Shown: piece after piece, positions 26,610-35,552 of the stretch
Layout of the letters: each line of letters begins with the position of its first letter
How positions within the stretch are numbered: the first letter of the stretch is position 1
Origin: Nitrospinaceae bacterium
GTDB lineage: Bacteria; Nitrospinota; Nitrospinia; Nitrospinales; VA-1
Reading direction: 5' to 3'
Length of the DNA stretch: 64,000 nucleotides
Assembly: GCA_021604505.1 (NCBI GenBank)
Contig: BQJC01000001.1
Location: forward strand, 1,261,501 to 1,325,500
Program-made: the position numbers and the translations under genes
The notes under the pieces: generated by a model
What the model saw: the letters and a program-made list of their open reading frames with translations, nothing else
Told to the model about the DNA's origin: nothing
Databases searched by the model: none

Positions 26610-28583
26610 ATGCCAAAAAAAATAATGTTAATCAATTCCGACCACCCGGAAGAATGCCGGGCGGTGATTCTGGAGGATGGGAAAGTCGATGAATTGATCG
26701 TCGAACACTCCTCCCACGAACAGATCAAAGGGAATATTTACCTCGGTGTCATAAACCGGGTCGAACCCGCCATAGAAGCGGCGTTTCTTGACATAGGCGG
26801 GAAAAAATTCGGTTTTTTACCCTTTAAGGATGTGCGTCGAGACTCCTATCTACAGACAGGCGAAAAAAAAGCAAAAATACGAATTCAAGACGTTTTGGTT
26901 CGCGGACAAAAACTGCTGGTTCAGGTGGTGAAGGAAGGAAGGGACGCTAAAGGACCCTCCCTGACCAACTGGATCAGCCTGCCGGGCCGGTTTCTGGTCT
27001 TGATGGTGGGGCAGGAAGCCAACGCGGTTTCGCGCAAAATAGAAGATGAAACTGAAAGGAAGAAGCTAAAAGAGATCATTGCCGATTTTGAACTTCCAGA
27101 AAACATGGGCGTGATCATTCGCACCGCCGGGTTGGGCCGGACGAAGCTGGAACTTCAAAAAGATCTGCAGATGCTGATGAAGATCTGGGAAAAACTGGAC
27201 CAGGACGTTCGTGCAGAAAGTGACAAAGCCCCCGTACTTTTATACAAAGAACCCAACATGGTGGTAAGGACCGTCCGCGATCATTTCACCGCCGACACCT
27301 CGGAAATCATTGTCGATGACCACGATTCATACAAGGAGATTTTGGGTTTTGTCAAAATGGTCATGCCCCGCCTGCATCGCCGGGTCAAGTTTTACAAAGA
27401 AACCAAACCCATGTTTTCCCAATACAAGGTCGAGGAACAAATCGAGTCTATATACGACCGAACCGTACCATTGCCGTCGGGCGGGTCCATAGTGATCGAT
27501 ATTGGTGAAGCCATGGTGTCCATCGACGTGAACTCCGGAAAGACCACAGGCGCCAGCCAACTGGAGGAAACCGCGGTCAATACCAATCTTGAGGCGGCGG
27601 AGGAAGTCGGCAGGCAGTTGCGGCTGCGCGATCTCGGCGGATTGATCGTGATCGATTTTATCGACATGTATCAGAAAAAGAATAAAGCGCTGGTGGAACG
27701 CCAATTGAAGCAGGTTTGCAAAAAAGATAAAGCCAGAATCAACCTGTCGCGGATTTCCAAATTCGGCCTGATAGAAATGTCCCGGCAAAGGATGTCGCCG
27801 CCAGTCAAGGAAGGCGTTTTTGAACCCTGTAAGACATGTGGCGGGGCAGGGCAGGTCAAGTCCGTAGGCGCGATGGTTCTGGGAATGTTGCGGAAGATTC
27901 AGGAGACCCTGGCGCGCGGAAAAGTCGGGCTGCTGGCCGTGAATGTTTCTCCGGAAGTTGCCGATTATATGCTCAAGCATAAATTGCACTACTTGATGGA
28001 TCTGCAGGAAAAGCATAAATTCATCATCGAATTTATAAGCAAACCCGGTCTTGCTTTTGCCGATTTTTCCTACAACGTTCTTGAAAGGAAAAAAGAAGAA
28101 GAAACCGATCAGGAAAGCAAACCTAAAGAAAGAAGACCGGCAGCAAGAAACGAAGGCAGGCGCGGTAGAGCGCCCGCACGGGAAGAAAAAACCGTGCAGA
28201 GCGATGCCGCTCCCAATGAAGCCGTCCAGAGCGATGCTGTTCCCAGCGACAGCGAGGGTGAAAAACCGAAAAGCCAACGCCCCAAGTCGACTTCCCGAAA
28301 ACGGTACACCCGGAAAAAAACTTCGACCAAAAGGTCTTCAAACTATCGAGGGCGGAATAGACGCAGTGAAAAACCTTCCTCCCAGGACGGAACGGAAGCA
28401 AAAGATAATAATACACAGAAACCCGATGTGGATGGGAATGTTCTTGCCGCAAGCCCGGTCCCTGGTGAAGAAAAGCCAAACGTCGAAAGTCCAATTCCCA
28501 TAGTGGCTCCAACAAGCCCCGAGAATTTGGATTCAGGAAGCAAAGCTTCGCCACCGCCATTTAACGAAGAGCCTCTTTTTTAG
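26610..28583 (+). CDS. Ribonuclease E/G family endoribonuclease
   Basis: The enzyme processes rRNA and mRNA. The N-terminal sequence KIMLINSDHPEECRAVILEDG and the S1-type domain (about 38-125, GNIYLGVINRVEPAIEAAFLDIG) are diagnostic. The catalytic region contains VIDIGEAMVSIDVNSG and LGGLIVIDFIDM with the metal-binding aspartates. The zinc-link CKTCGG is at about 409-414. After residue 500 comes a basic and Pro/Ser-rich tail of about 150 residues that is low in complexity and presumably binds RNA or partner proteins, as in RNase E. The length is intermediate between RNase G (about 490) and E. coli RNase E. Confidence 0.93.
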   Translation: MPKKIMLINSDHPEECRAVILEDGKVDELIVEHSSHEQIKGNIYLGVINRVEPAIEAAFLDIGGKKFGFLPFKDVRRDSYLQTGEKKAKIRIQDVLVRGQKLLVQVVKEGRDAKGPSLTNWISLPGRFLVLMVGQEANAVSRKIEDETERKKLKEIIADFELPENMGVIIRTAGLGRTKLELQKDLQMLMKIWEKLDQDVRAESDKAPVLLYKEPNMVVRTVRDHFTADTSEIIVDDHDSYKEILGFVKMVMPRLHRRVKFYKETKPMFSQYKVEEQIESIYDRTVPLPSGGSIVIDIGEAMVSIDVNSGKTTGASQLEETAVNTNLEAAEEVGRQLRLRDLGGLIVIDFIDMYQKKNKALVERQLKQVCKKDKARINLSRISKFGLIEMSRQRMSPPVKEGVFEPCKTCGGAGQVKSVGAMVLGMLRKIQETLARGKVGLLAVNVSPEVADYMLKHKLHYLMDLQEKHKFIIEFISKPGLAFADFSYNVLERKKEEETDQESKPKERRPAARNEGRRGRAPAREEKTVQSDAAPNEAVQSDAVPSDSEGEKPKSQRPKSTSRKRYTRKKTSTKRSSNYRGRNRRSEKPSSQDGTEAKDNNTQKPDVDGNVLAASPVPGEEKPNVESPIPIVAPTSPENLDSGSKASPPPFNEEPLF

Positions 28584-28599
28584 CGGGTGGATGATTGCT

Positions 28600-29340
28600 T
28601 CAGGGTTTCTGGGACGCTGAAAGGGCGCATCGAAATCCTGTGTCCCAGAACCGCCCGGAAGGGGGAACGAAGTTTCTATAGGTCAGAGTGGCAAACTCCT
28701 TCATGAACCCATGTTCGCGTTTTTGAATTCCAGCGCCTCGCGTGACCTTATATTTTTCCCCAAAGTTTTCATCCTGATGGGTTGAGTTGGGGTAGGGGAG
28801 GTACCAGCTCGCCGTCCATTCCGAAACGTTCCCATTCATGTCGAAAACACCCTCGCGGCTGATGTCTTTTGCAAAACTCCCTACCGGCTGAACGGTTTTT
28901 CCAAGATTCGCCCAGTCCATGTGAAGCTCCTGTCCCCAAACGAAAAACCGGTCGTCGCCTCCCCGGGCGGCTTTTTCCCATTCAAATTCCGTGGGCAATC
29001 GTTTGCCGATCGACAGGCAATAAGCGTCGGCCTCATACCAGCTGATTCCCCGAATGGGTTCCTTTGCGTTGGAAACTTTATATTTTGCCGCGGGTTTGAA
29101 GCGTATGAAATCTTCATAGGTCACCTCATAGCGGTCGATATAATACGAATCCAGAAAATATTGTTGCTGAGGCTGGGCATTTTTTCCTGAAGTGCGTTCA
29201 GACATGAACCGGGGGCCACTGTTCCCCGGTGAAATTCCCAGAGAGAATTCTCCTGAGGGGATCAACACCATATTTTGAGGGTTTTGTTGGCAGGAGAGCA
29301 GGGAAGCGAGAAAAAAAATGACCAGCGGCGTGCGATTCAA
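28600..29340 (-). CDS. FGE-sulfatase-domain lipoprotein
   Basis: The signal peptide ends in the lipobox LLSC (about residues 14-17), predicting lipidation of Cys 17. The body is an FGE-like fold: MVLIPSGEFSLG, FLDSYYIDRYEVTYEDF, PIRGISWYEADAYC, GKRLPTEFEWEKAARGG, GVFDMNGNVSEW and the C-terminal WDTGFRCA. Active-site cysteines of true FGE are not visible. The ATG directly abuts the stop of the HmuY-like gene upstream, so the two should be translated together. It is the second such protein in the window (the other is at 14.3 kb), but the two are only moderately alike. Confidence 0.85.
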   Translation of the reverse strand: MNRTPLVIFFLASLLSCQQNPQNMVLIPSGEFSLGISPGNSGPRFMSERTSGKNAQPQQQYFLDSYYIDRYEVTYEDFIRFKPAAKYKVSNAKEPIRGISWYEADAYCLSIGKRLPTEFEWEKAARGGDDRFFVWGQELHMDWANLGKTVQPVGSFAKDISREGVFDMNGNVSEWTASWYLPYPNSTHQDENFGEKYKVTRGAGIQKREHGFMKEFATLTYRNFVPPSGRFWDTGFRCALSASQKP

Positions 29341-30063
29341 TTAAGGGGCTGTGGAATTGGGTTCAAGATTCATGGTTACTTCCGGTGGTTCCGGAACCGC
29401 AAATTTACGGTCATTTGCGTCGGATAAAGAATACTCCACCGTGAGACAGGCGGCTTCGTCCCGGTTGCACATCACCGTCCGGCAATCCTCGGCATTTTTG
29501 GTGCAGTAATAATTCAGGATTCGCATTTTAAGAAACTGGTTGCTCGAGGTTTTAACAATGTAGACGTTTTTTTTCGACTCGATATTATGCGTCCGTGTCC
29601 TGTAATTGTACCATCCGGTGAGCGCCTTATTGACGCGTTTGCCGAAAGACCGGCTGTCCTGCATGAAATCGACGTCGGGAACCTCAAGTATGCTATTGAA
29701 ATCCACCAGACCCAGATTCATCACTCCAACGGTTCCCTTGGGGTTGGTTACCCCGCTGTTGGTGACGATTTTAGTCCGTTGAAACCCCATATCCCAGTCA
29801 AGACGCGCCAGCTCGTCTTTTTGCTCATCCAGATCGGTCACATGATAAGTCTTGCCGGAAGAAAAATTGACCAGGGTCCATCTGTTCTTGGAAGTCGCAT
29901 CAATGGTCAGGGTCGGATTGGAAGTTTTGATGATATTAAGCTTTTTCGGGGGAAGCGCGACGGTTTCAAAATCCTCAATATTGTCCAGCATGCCATTCAG
30001 AATGGTGTGAAAGAGGACCGTCGCCACCAGGAGAAATGCAAATACTTTTAAGGTCTTATTCAT
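29341..30063 (-). CDS. HmuY-like exported protein
   Basis: After an N-terminal membrane or signal segment (about 5-24), the pattern of the HmuY heme-binding family is visible: WTLVNFSSGKTYHV, LDWDMGFQRTKIVTNSG, a WYNYRTRTHNI block and a VYIVKTSSNQFLKMRILNYY strand. In Porphyromonas, HmuY is a surface lipoprotein that captures heme. Here there is no lipobox, and the two ligand histidines of HmuY cannot be assigned. Two CxxxxxxC pairs near the C-terminus (CTKNAEDC, CNRDEAAC) could form disulfides. It is coupled to the FGE-like lipoprotein gene with no spacer. Heme binding is inferred. Confidence 0.65.
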   Translation of the reverse strand: MNKTLKVFAFLLVATVLFHTILNGMLDNIEDFETVALPPKKLNIIKTSNPTLTIDATSKNRWTLVNFSSGKTYHVTDLDEQKDELARLDWDMGFQRTKIVTNSGVTNPKGTVGVMNLGLVDFNSILEVPDVDFMQDSRSFGKRVNKALTGWYNYRTRTHNIESKKNVYIVKTSSNQFLKMRILNYYCTKNAEDCRTVMCNRDEAACLTVEYSLSDANDRKFAVPEPPEVTMNLEPNSTAP

Positions 30064-30315
30064 AATCTAATATTAACACAGGCCCGGCGGGCGATAAACC
30101 TGAGGAAAAACTCGTCAAATCAACCAGAAATTTTTCAGCGATTGGACGCATTGTTTTTGCGCCGTTCCCCCAACCAGCCTAATTTATTGAAAAAAGGCGG
30201 GTTCATTAAGTTAACACTTTTCTTTAGAGGTATGATAAATTATATGATGAATTTTGTTAATAATGAACAGCAAATAGGTTCATTTTTGGGATCCCGAGAT
30301 CAAACGCCGAGCTAA

Positions 30316-30948
30316 ATGTCTAAAGACCGGGAATTTGAATTTAAAAAAGTCCAGATCGAAAGCTATTTAAAAGCCGCCTTTCAAAAGAAATTTGGCCGCA
30401 ATTCCAGGATTTCCATCCGTAAACGGCAAAAGTTTATGGATGAAATGACGCGGAAGGTCAGCAAGAAATTCGGCAAAGATGTTTTGTGCCTGGTCGACTT
30501 CACCAAACAGGGGTTCGTGACTCTGGTTTCCCCCGCCAGGAAAATTGCCACCGACAAGGGAAAGTTGACCCAGTCGTTCACGCACCCCCAGGTTTTTTAT
30601 ACTTCCCACTGCATCGACCGATTCAGCCAGAGGACAAATACCGAAGACAATTGTGTGCTGCTTCTCGATGCCTACATGGACGACGCCTTGCTCTCCTACG
30701 GAGAGCACGAAGGAAACCTGACCTGTCCTGCCGGGGTATTTGCCTATGAGATGGAAAACGAACGTCTGGTTGTTAAGACCTTCATCAACTTTGAGTTGCT
30801 TTCAGCGGCTCAGATCAAGAAGTTTTATGGGCCTGGAATGATATCGACGTTTCCGGAAGAGTTTCTGTCCGATGAATCGATGCAAAGTGACTTCATAATG
30901 GGAGATGAATTCACCGATCTTGCCAGGGAATCTCAAGAGGACTCTTAA
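30316..30948 (+). CDS. Uncharacterised 210-residue protein
   Basis: I do not recognise the family. The N-terminal 60 residues are basic and helical (KRQKFMDEMTRKVSKKFGKD). A central part is more mixed, with THPQVFYTSHCIDRFSQRTNTE, a histidine/cysteine/arginine segment reminiscent of small nucleic-acid or ligand pockets. The C-terminus is acidic. No signal peptide or membrane helix is seen. It stands alone, about 87 bp before ftsE on the same strand. A TTAACA/TGATAA pair about 85-110 bp upstream may be its promoter. Confidence 0.75.
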   Translation: MSKDREFEFKKVQIESYLKAAFQKKFGRNSRISIRKRQKFMDEMTRKVSKKFGKDVLCLVDFTKQGFVTLVSPARKIATDKGKLTQSFTHPQVFYTSHCIDRFSQRTNTEDNCVLLLDAYMDDALLSYGEHEGNLTCPAGVFAYEMENERLVVKTFINFELLSAAQIKKFYGPGMISTFPEEFLSDESMQSDFIMGDEFTDLARESQEDS

Positions 30949-31035
30949 AGTTTACGTTTTTTGGCCTGACAATCGCCAGCCTCATACTCCGGTCGTTTTA
31001 GGTTCCAAACCATCACCGTTTAATCCTTCATAGGA

Positions 31036-31692
31036 ATGATCCAGCTTTTTAATGTTTCAAAAACTTATGGGGGGGTGACCCCAGCCCTCAACGATGTCAC
31101 TTTTTCCGTCAAAAAAGGCGAGTTCATTTTTTTGACGGGGCCCAGTGGTGCGGGAAAAACCACTCTGTTGAAAATTCTTTTCCGGACTGAAAAATTCGAT
31201 CGTGGCCAGGTGTTGGTTCATGGAATGAATATAGGAAAAGTTCCGGATCGCAAACTCTACACCCTGAGACGGCAAATCGGATTTGTTTTTCAGGATTATA
31301 AACTCCTGGAAAGAAAAAGCGTTTTTGAAAACGTAGCCTTTGCCCAGGAAGTGATCGGAGCCGATAGAAAACGGATTCGTTTTAAAACCTGGGAAGCGCT
31401 TAAAAATGTTGGCCTGACCCACAAGAAAGACTCATACCCTCCGCAACTCTCCGGAGGCGAGCAACAGCGGGTGGCCGTTGCCAGAGCTTTGGTCAATTCA
31501 CCCAGAATCATCCTCGCCGATGAACCCACCGGCAACCTCGACCCGGAAATTTCCCTGGAAATATTGAAATTGTTTGAGCATGCTAAACAAAGAGGGGTGA
31601 CGGTGATTTTTGCGACTCACGATCAGGAGATGATCCGTTCACGAAACCATCGCGTGGTGATTATCAAGCGGGGGGAGTTGGTCACATCTTGA
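31036..31692 (+). CDS. ftsE: Cell-division ATP-binding protein FtsE
   Basis: FtsE is the ATPase of the FtsEX complex, which uses ATP to drive septal peptidoglycan hydrolases. The 218 residues hold Walker [10 protein letters not shown] (35-43), the Q-loop [10 protein letters not shown], the signature [15 protein letters not shown], Walker [13 protein letters not shown] and the H-loop ATHDQEM. The length is standard. Its stop overlaps the TTG of ftsX by 4 bp, and ftsX in turn overlaps envC, giving a tight ftsE-ftsX-envC operon. Confidence 0.95.
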   Translation: MIQLFNVSKTYGGVTPALNDVTFSVKKGEFIFLTGPSGAGKTTLLKILFRTEKFDRGQVLVHGMNIGKVPDRKLYTLRRQIGFVFQDYKLLERKSVFENVAFAQEVIGADRKRIRFKTWEALKNVGLTHKKDSYPPQLSGGEQQRVAVARALVNSPRIILADEPTGNLDPEISLEILKLFEHAKQRGVTVIFATHDQEMIRSRNHRVVIIKRGELVTS

Positions 31693-32609
31693 ACCAGGCG
31701 ATGCAATTCATGAAAAATTCGGTTTTAACCACCTTTTCAAATATAAAATCGAACCGGCAGGTTTTTTTAATCTCCATTGCCACGATCACGATTGCATTTT
31801 CAATTCTGGGTTTATTTCTGGTGATCTTTGTCAATCTCAACTCATTTTTGAAAACCTGGAACCAGCAGGTGCAACTGGTCATTTATCTTGAAGATAAAAT
31901 CTCCGCCAATCAACGGCAGGTTCTGGAACAATTGATCTCCAGCAATCAAAATGTAGAATCCATGACTTTCGTTCCGAGGGAAGAGGCCTGGGCAAAATTT
32001 AAAAATACCTTTTCATCTAAAAAATCCGACTTCATTGACGATTTAAATTTCAATCCCCTGCCGAGTTCCTACAATCTGAAGTTCAAGCCTTCCGAGGACC
32101 GGTTTGAAAAAATCCGCCAATCCGCGGAAATTTTTAAAAAACAACCCGGAGTCGAGGCACTGGAATACGGTGAAAAGTGGCTGGCGGCGTTTGAACAATT
32201 CATGGTGTTCATTCGCATTTTTATTTTTGCCATAGGAGCCCTGTTAGCCCTGGGACTGATCCTGATCATCTCCAATACCATTAAATTGTCGTTTTATTCG
32301 CGTCAGGACGAAATCGAGTTGATGCTGCTGATCGGTGCAACGCCCAATTTTATCCGGGTTCCATTTCTCATCGAGGGGGTGCTTCAGGGACTGTTTGGAG
32401 GCGTCATTGGCCTCATCCTCATAAAGATTCTCCATATTTATATTGGCATTCAGTTCCAGGGCTCCCTGGAGTCCATTGCCCGTGGAGTGGAGTTTCACTT
32501 TATATCCATTCCCTTGATCCTTCAATTGCTGTTGGCGGGAGTTTTTATAGGATGGATGGGAAGTTTTTTATCTATTCAGCAATTTATGAATTTGGATCAC
32601 AAGAAATGA
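31689..32609 (+). CDS. ftsX: Cell-division permease FtsX
   Basis: FtsX is the four-helix membrane partner of FtsE. Helices are at about 22-43, 173-195, 222-245 and 270-292. The large periplasmic loop (about 44-170) is the site that contacts EnvC. The ISNTIKLSFYSRQDEIELMLLIGAT motif is the conserved cytosolic helix of the family. The start codon is TTG at 31689, overlapping ftsE by 4 bp. The ATG of envC overlaps its stop. Confidence 0.93.
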   Translation: MNQAMQFMKNSVLTTFSNIKSNRQVFLISIATITIAFSILGLFLVIFVNLNSFLKTWNQQVQLVIYLEDKISANQRQVLEQLISSNQNVESMTFVPREEAWAKFKNTFSSKKSDFIDDLNFNPLPSSYNLKFKPSEDRFEKIRQSAEIFKKQPGVEALEYGEKWLAAFEQFMVFIRIFIFAIGALLALGLILIISNTIKLSFYSRQDEIELMLLIGATPNFIRVPFLIEGVLQGLFGGVIGLILIKILHIYIGIQFQGSLESIARGVEFHFISIPLILQLLLAGVFIGWMGSFLSIQQFMNLDHKK

Positions 32610-33793
32610 TTTTTCATTTAAATAAATTTTGCTGTTTTGTTTTCAGCCTCATTTTTGTATTTGTTATTCTGCCAGGGCACGGAACCGCCGATCCGGTGAA
32701 GGAGATCCAGGAACGGATCGCCCAGGAAAAAAACGAGCTTGAAAAATTAAAAGCCAGACTGGAAAAACAGAACAAGACGATTTTAGCCGCTGGGGCCAAG
32801 GGAAATTCGGTCTTGAGGAATCTTCAGAAAATCGACAACCAGTTAAAACTGAAAGAGCGGGAACTGAAGATTTACCAGTACAACAAGAAGATCAACCAGA
32901 AGAAAATTTCGCAGTCGACAAAACAAATTGCGCTGGCCGAGAAGCAAATGGAATCGCAAAAGCAAATCCTGGGTAAGCGACTTCGCGCGATCTATAAAGA
33001 AGGCAACATGTTTCCCGTCAAGGTTCTTTTTTCAGCCGAAAACTTTAATGATCTGATCCAACGCATCAAATACATGGAGCTGGTCACCGCGCATGACTCT
33101 TCCCTGTTTGGAAAATATGATGAACGGTTGAGGCAGCTTGAAGAAGGAAAAAAAACCTTACTCCTTGCAAGAACCCAGTTGGAAACACTGGAAAATGACA
33201 CGCTCGCAAAAAAGAGTGAAATCAAAAACCAGAAAATCGAAAAATCCGCGTTTCTGGAAAACCTCAATAAGAAAAAAACCCTCGGCATAAAAGTCAAAAA
33301 GGAAATCCAGCAGGCATCGAGCAATTTGAACAACCTGATTTTAAAATTGGAAGAAAAAATTGAAAAAGGCCAGGGGTTGGATTTTCAGGATAAAAAAGGA
33401 CGCCTGCAACTGCCGGTGAAGGGGAAATTTCTCAACAAATTTGGCAAAAAAAGGGATAAGCAATACGACACCTTTATCGTTTATAATGGAGTGGACATAA
33501 AGGCGACGAAGGGAACGCCGGTGCGTGCCGTTTCTTCCGGGAAGGTTTTGTTCGCCAATGAACTGGAAGGCTACGGAAATCTCATTATCATTGGACATGG
33601 AGAAGATTATCACTCCCTGTACGGCCATCTGGATGAAATAATCACCAAAGTGGGACGCACCGTCCGGTCCAGCCAGATCATTGGCCGGTCGGGGGACACA
33701 GGCTCCCTGGTGGGAGAGACCCTCTATTTTGAACTTCGGCACAAGGGAAAACCGATAGAACCCACCCGCTGGTTCCAATTCGCCAAAAAGTAG
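32606..33793 (+). CDS. envC: EnvC-like murein hydrolase activator (M23/LytM domain)
   Basis: In enterobacteria, EnvC is recruited by FtsEX and activates amidases at the septum. The start is set at the ATG at 32606, which overlaps the ftsX stop and yields a signal peptide (CFVFSLIFVFVILPG). An upstream in-frame start at 32552 would run through ftsX and lacks this logic. A coiled coil spans about 28-255, and the LytM domain about 285-390 (RAVSSGKVLFANELEGYGN, HSLYGHLDEI). The first zinc-ligand His of active M23 enzymes is replaced, since YNGVD stands where HxGxD is expected. It is therefore an activator and not a peptidase. Confidence 0.9.
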   Translation: MIFHLNKFCCFVFSLIFVFVILPGHGTADPVKEIQERIAQEKNELEKLKARLEKQNKTILAAGAKGNSVLRNLQKIDNQLKLKERELKIYQYNKKINQKKISQSTKQIALAEKQMESQKQILGKRLRAIYKEGNMFPVKVLFSAENFNDLIQRIKYMELVTAHDSSLFGKYDERLRQLEEGKKTLLLARTQLETLENDTLAKKSEIKNQKIEKSAFLENLNKKKTLGIKVKKEIQQASSNLNNLILKLEEKIEKGQGLDFQDKKGRLQLPVKGKFLNKFGKKRDKQYDTFIVYNGVDIKATKGTPVRAVSSGKVLFANELEGYGNLIIIGHGEDYHSLYGHLDEIITKVGRTVRSSQIIGRSGDTGSLVGETLYFELRHKGKPIEPTRWFQFAKK

Positions 33794-33954
33794 GAATGGC
33801 ACATTCAGAGTTTTCAAAATGCGGTTTCCAGTGGGTGCAAACCTCTTAAAATAAGGGGTTATGGGAGCAAAAGACAAAAAAGATCGGAATTTATAGAGAC
33901 GATTAAGTTATAATTATACAATAATTTATTGAAACCTATTTGGGAGAAACCAAC

Positions 33955-35439
33955 TTGACCTCCGTGGCGCAACAAACCAAAACCAATAAAATATCTTTAC
34001 TTCCCAGGGTCATGAAAGCCATTGCCCTGATCTCTGTTTTGATTTATCTGGGGTCAGGGGCGGTTGCCGTTGCGGAAGAAAACAATAATGAAACGGAGAA
34101 AACCTCCAAAAACAGTTACGAAAAACTCAAGGCCTTTTCCGAAATTCTTTCCCTGGTTGAGTCCAATTATGTGGAAGAGGTGGAATCGGAAGAGCTGATC
34201 GAAGGCGCGATTCGCGGAATGGTGAAATCTCTGGACCCCCACTCCTCATACCTGCCGCCGAAGTCTTACAAGGACATGCTCGTCGATACCTCAGGAAAAT
34301 TTGGCGGACTGGGTATCGAGATCAGCGTCAAAAACGGTATATTGACCGTTGTTTCTCCGATAGAAGAGACGCCCGCGTTTAAAGCCGGCATTCAGGCGGG
34401 AGACAAGATCATCAAGATCGAAGACGAATCCACCCTCGACATGACACTCACAGATGCAGTAGCTCGCCTGCGCGGGAAAACAGGGACCCCCATCACCATC
34501 ACCATTTTTCGGGAAACCCTGGATGCACCTAAAGAATATACGATCGTCAGAGACATCATCAAGGTGAGAAGCGTCATCAAAAGAGTTTACCGGGGCGATA
34601 TCGGTTACGTGAAAATCCGCAATTTTTCCAAATCCACCAGCAAGGATCTGGACGCCGCTCTGGATGAATTCCGTAAAGTGGGTGTTTCCAAATTAGTCCT
34701 GGACGTTCGCAACAATCCCGGCGGCCTGCTCAATCAGGCGGTGGAAGTTTCTGACCGATTCCTCAAAAAAGAAAATTTGATCGTTTACACCAAAGGCCGG
34801 ACCAACGAACAAAACATGCGCTTCACCACTCATGACAAAGTCAACCGTGTGACTTATCCCATGGTCATTCTGGTGAACGGCGGCAGTGCCAGCGCCTCGG
34901 AAATTGTGGCCGGTGCGCTTCAGGATTTGGGCCGCGCGATCGTATTGGGGACTCCCACCTTCGGAAAGGGCTCCGTTCAGACCATCATTCCGTTGACCGA
35001 TGGTTCCGCGTTGCGGTTGACGACGGCACGCTATTACACGCCCAGTGGACGCGTCATTCAGGAAAATGGCATTGAGCCCGACATCACCGTGGAAATGCCT
35101 TTGGCTTCTGAGCTGGAAAAAAAGGATGAAGAAGGTAAAGGAAAAAATGAAGAAAAAGAAAAGCTTCGACGCTTCCTGCGCGAAAAGGATTTGAAAAAAC
35201 ACCTTAAAGGGAAGAAGAGTTTTGACGGTGTGAACGAAGACGATGAGCCGGTCGCAACGGAAGAGGATGAAGCGAATGATGAAGAATCCGCTTCTCAGGA
35301 AGAAGATCTCAAAAAAGATCCACAGCTCAAAACGGCGCTGTCTCTTCTAGAGGGGTGGGATATCATGAAAAAAACCTTAAGACCCAATTCTAAAATAGAT
35401 GCCTCCCAGGTTCACAATCAAATCAGTATGAACGAATAA
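33955..35439 (+). CDS. ctpA: C-terminal processing protease CtpA (S41)
   Basis: This is a periplasmic serine protease with a PDZ domain that trims exported proteins and cell-wall hydrolases. A signal-anchor lies at about 17-40 in the shorter form. The start was set at TTG 33955 because GGGAG sits 8 bp before it; TTG at 33940 is possible and would add 5 residues. The PDZ domain (about 95-185) includes GGLGIEISV and AGDKIIKI. The catalytic Ser lies in NGGSASASEIV and the Lys in FGKGSVQTI. The C-terminus has a long Glu/Lys-rich, low-complexity tail. It follows envC and ends at a strong terminator, so it is probably functionally linked to the ftsE-X-envC genes. Confidence 0.92.
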   Translation: MTSVAQQTKTNKISLLPRVMKAIALISVLIYLGSGAVAVAEENNNETEKTSKNSYEKLKAFSEILSLVESNYVEEVESEELIEGAIRGMVKSLDPHSSYLPPKSYKDMLVDTSGKFGGLGIEISVKNGILTVVSPIEETPAFKAGIQAGDKIIKIEDESTLDMTLTDAVARLRGKTGTPITITIFRETLDAPKEYTIVRDIIKVRSVIKRVYRGDIGYVKIRNFSKSTSKDLDAALDEFRKVGVSKLVLDVRNNPGGLLNQAVEVSDRFLKKENLIVYTKGRTNEQNMRFTTHDKVNRVTYPMVILVNGGSASASEIVAGALQDLGRAIVLGTPTFGKGSVQTIIPLTDGSALRLTTARYYTPSGRVIQENGIEPDITVEMPLASELEKKDEEGKGKNEEKEKLRRFLREKDLKKHLKGKKSFDGVNEDDEPVATEEDEANDEESASQEEDLKKDPQLKTALSLLEGWDIMKKTLRPNSKIDASQVHNQISMNE

Positions 35440-35460
35440 GGGTTCATTTCGGGTTTCGCG

Positions 35461-35489
35461 ATACCCCGCATTAGATCGCGGGGTATTTT
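35461..35489 (+). terminator. Intrinsic terminator after ctpA
   Basis: ATACCCCGC (35461-35469) and GCGGGGTAT (35478-35486) form a perfect 9-bp GC-rich stem with an 8-nt loop, followed by TTTT. It lies 22 bp after the ctpA stop. Confidence 0.8.
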
Positions 35490-35552
35490 CGCCCCCCTTC
35501 TTACCGCAGGCAGGGAGGTTTCATTTTTATATGAGGTTTTTAAAAATCATCC

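Noticed and set aside
27327-28277. 316-codon minus-strand frame inside the RNase E/G gene
   Set aside because: It is a shadow of the RNase gene, with low-complexity Phe-rich content.
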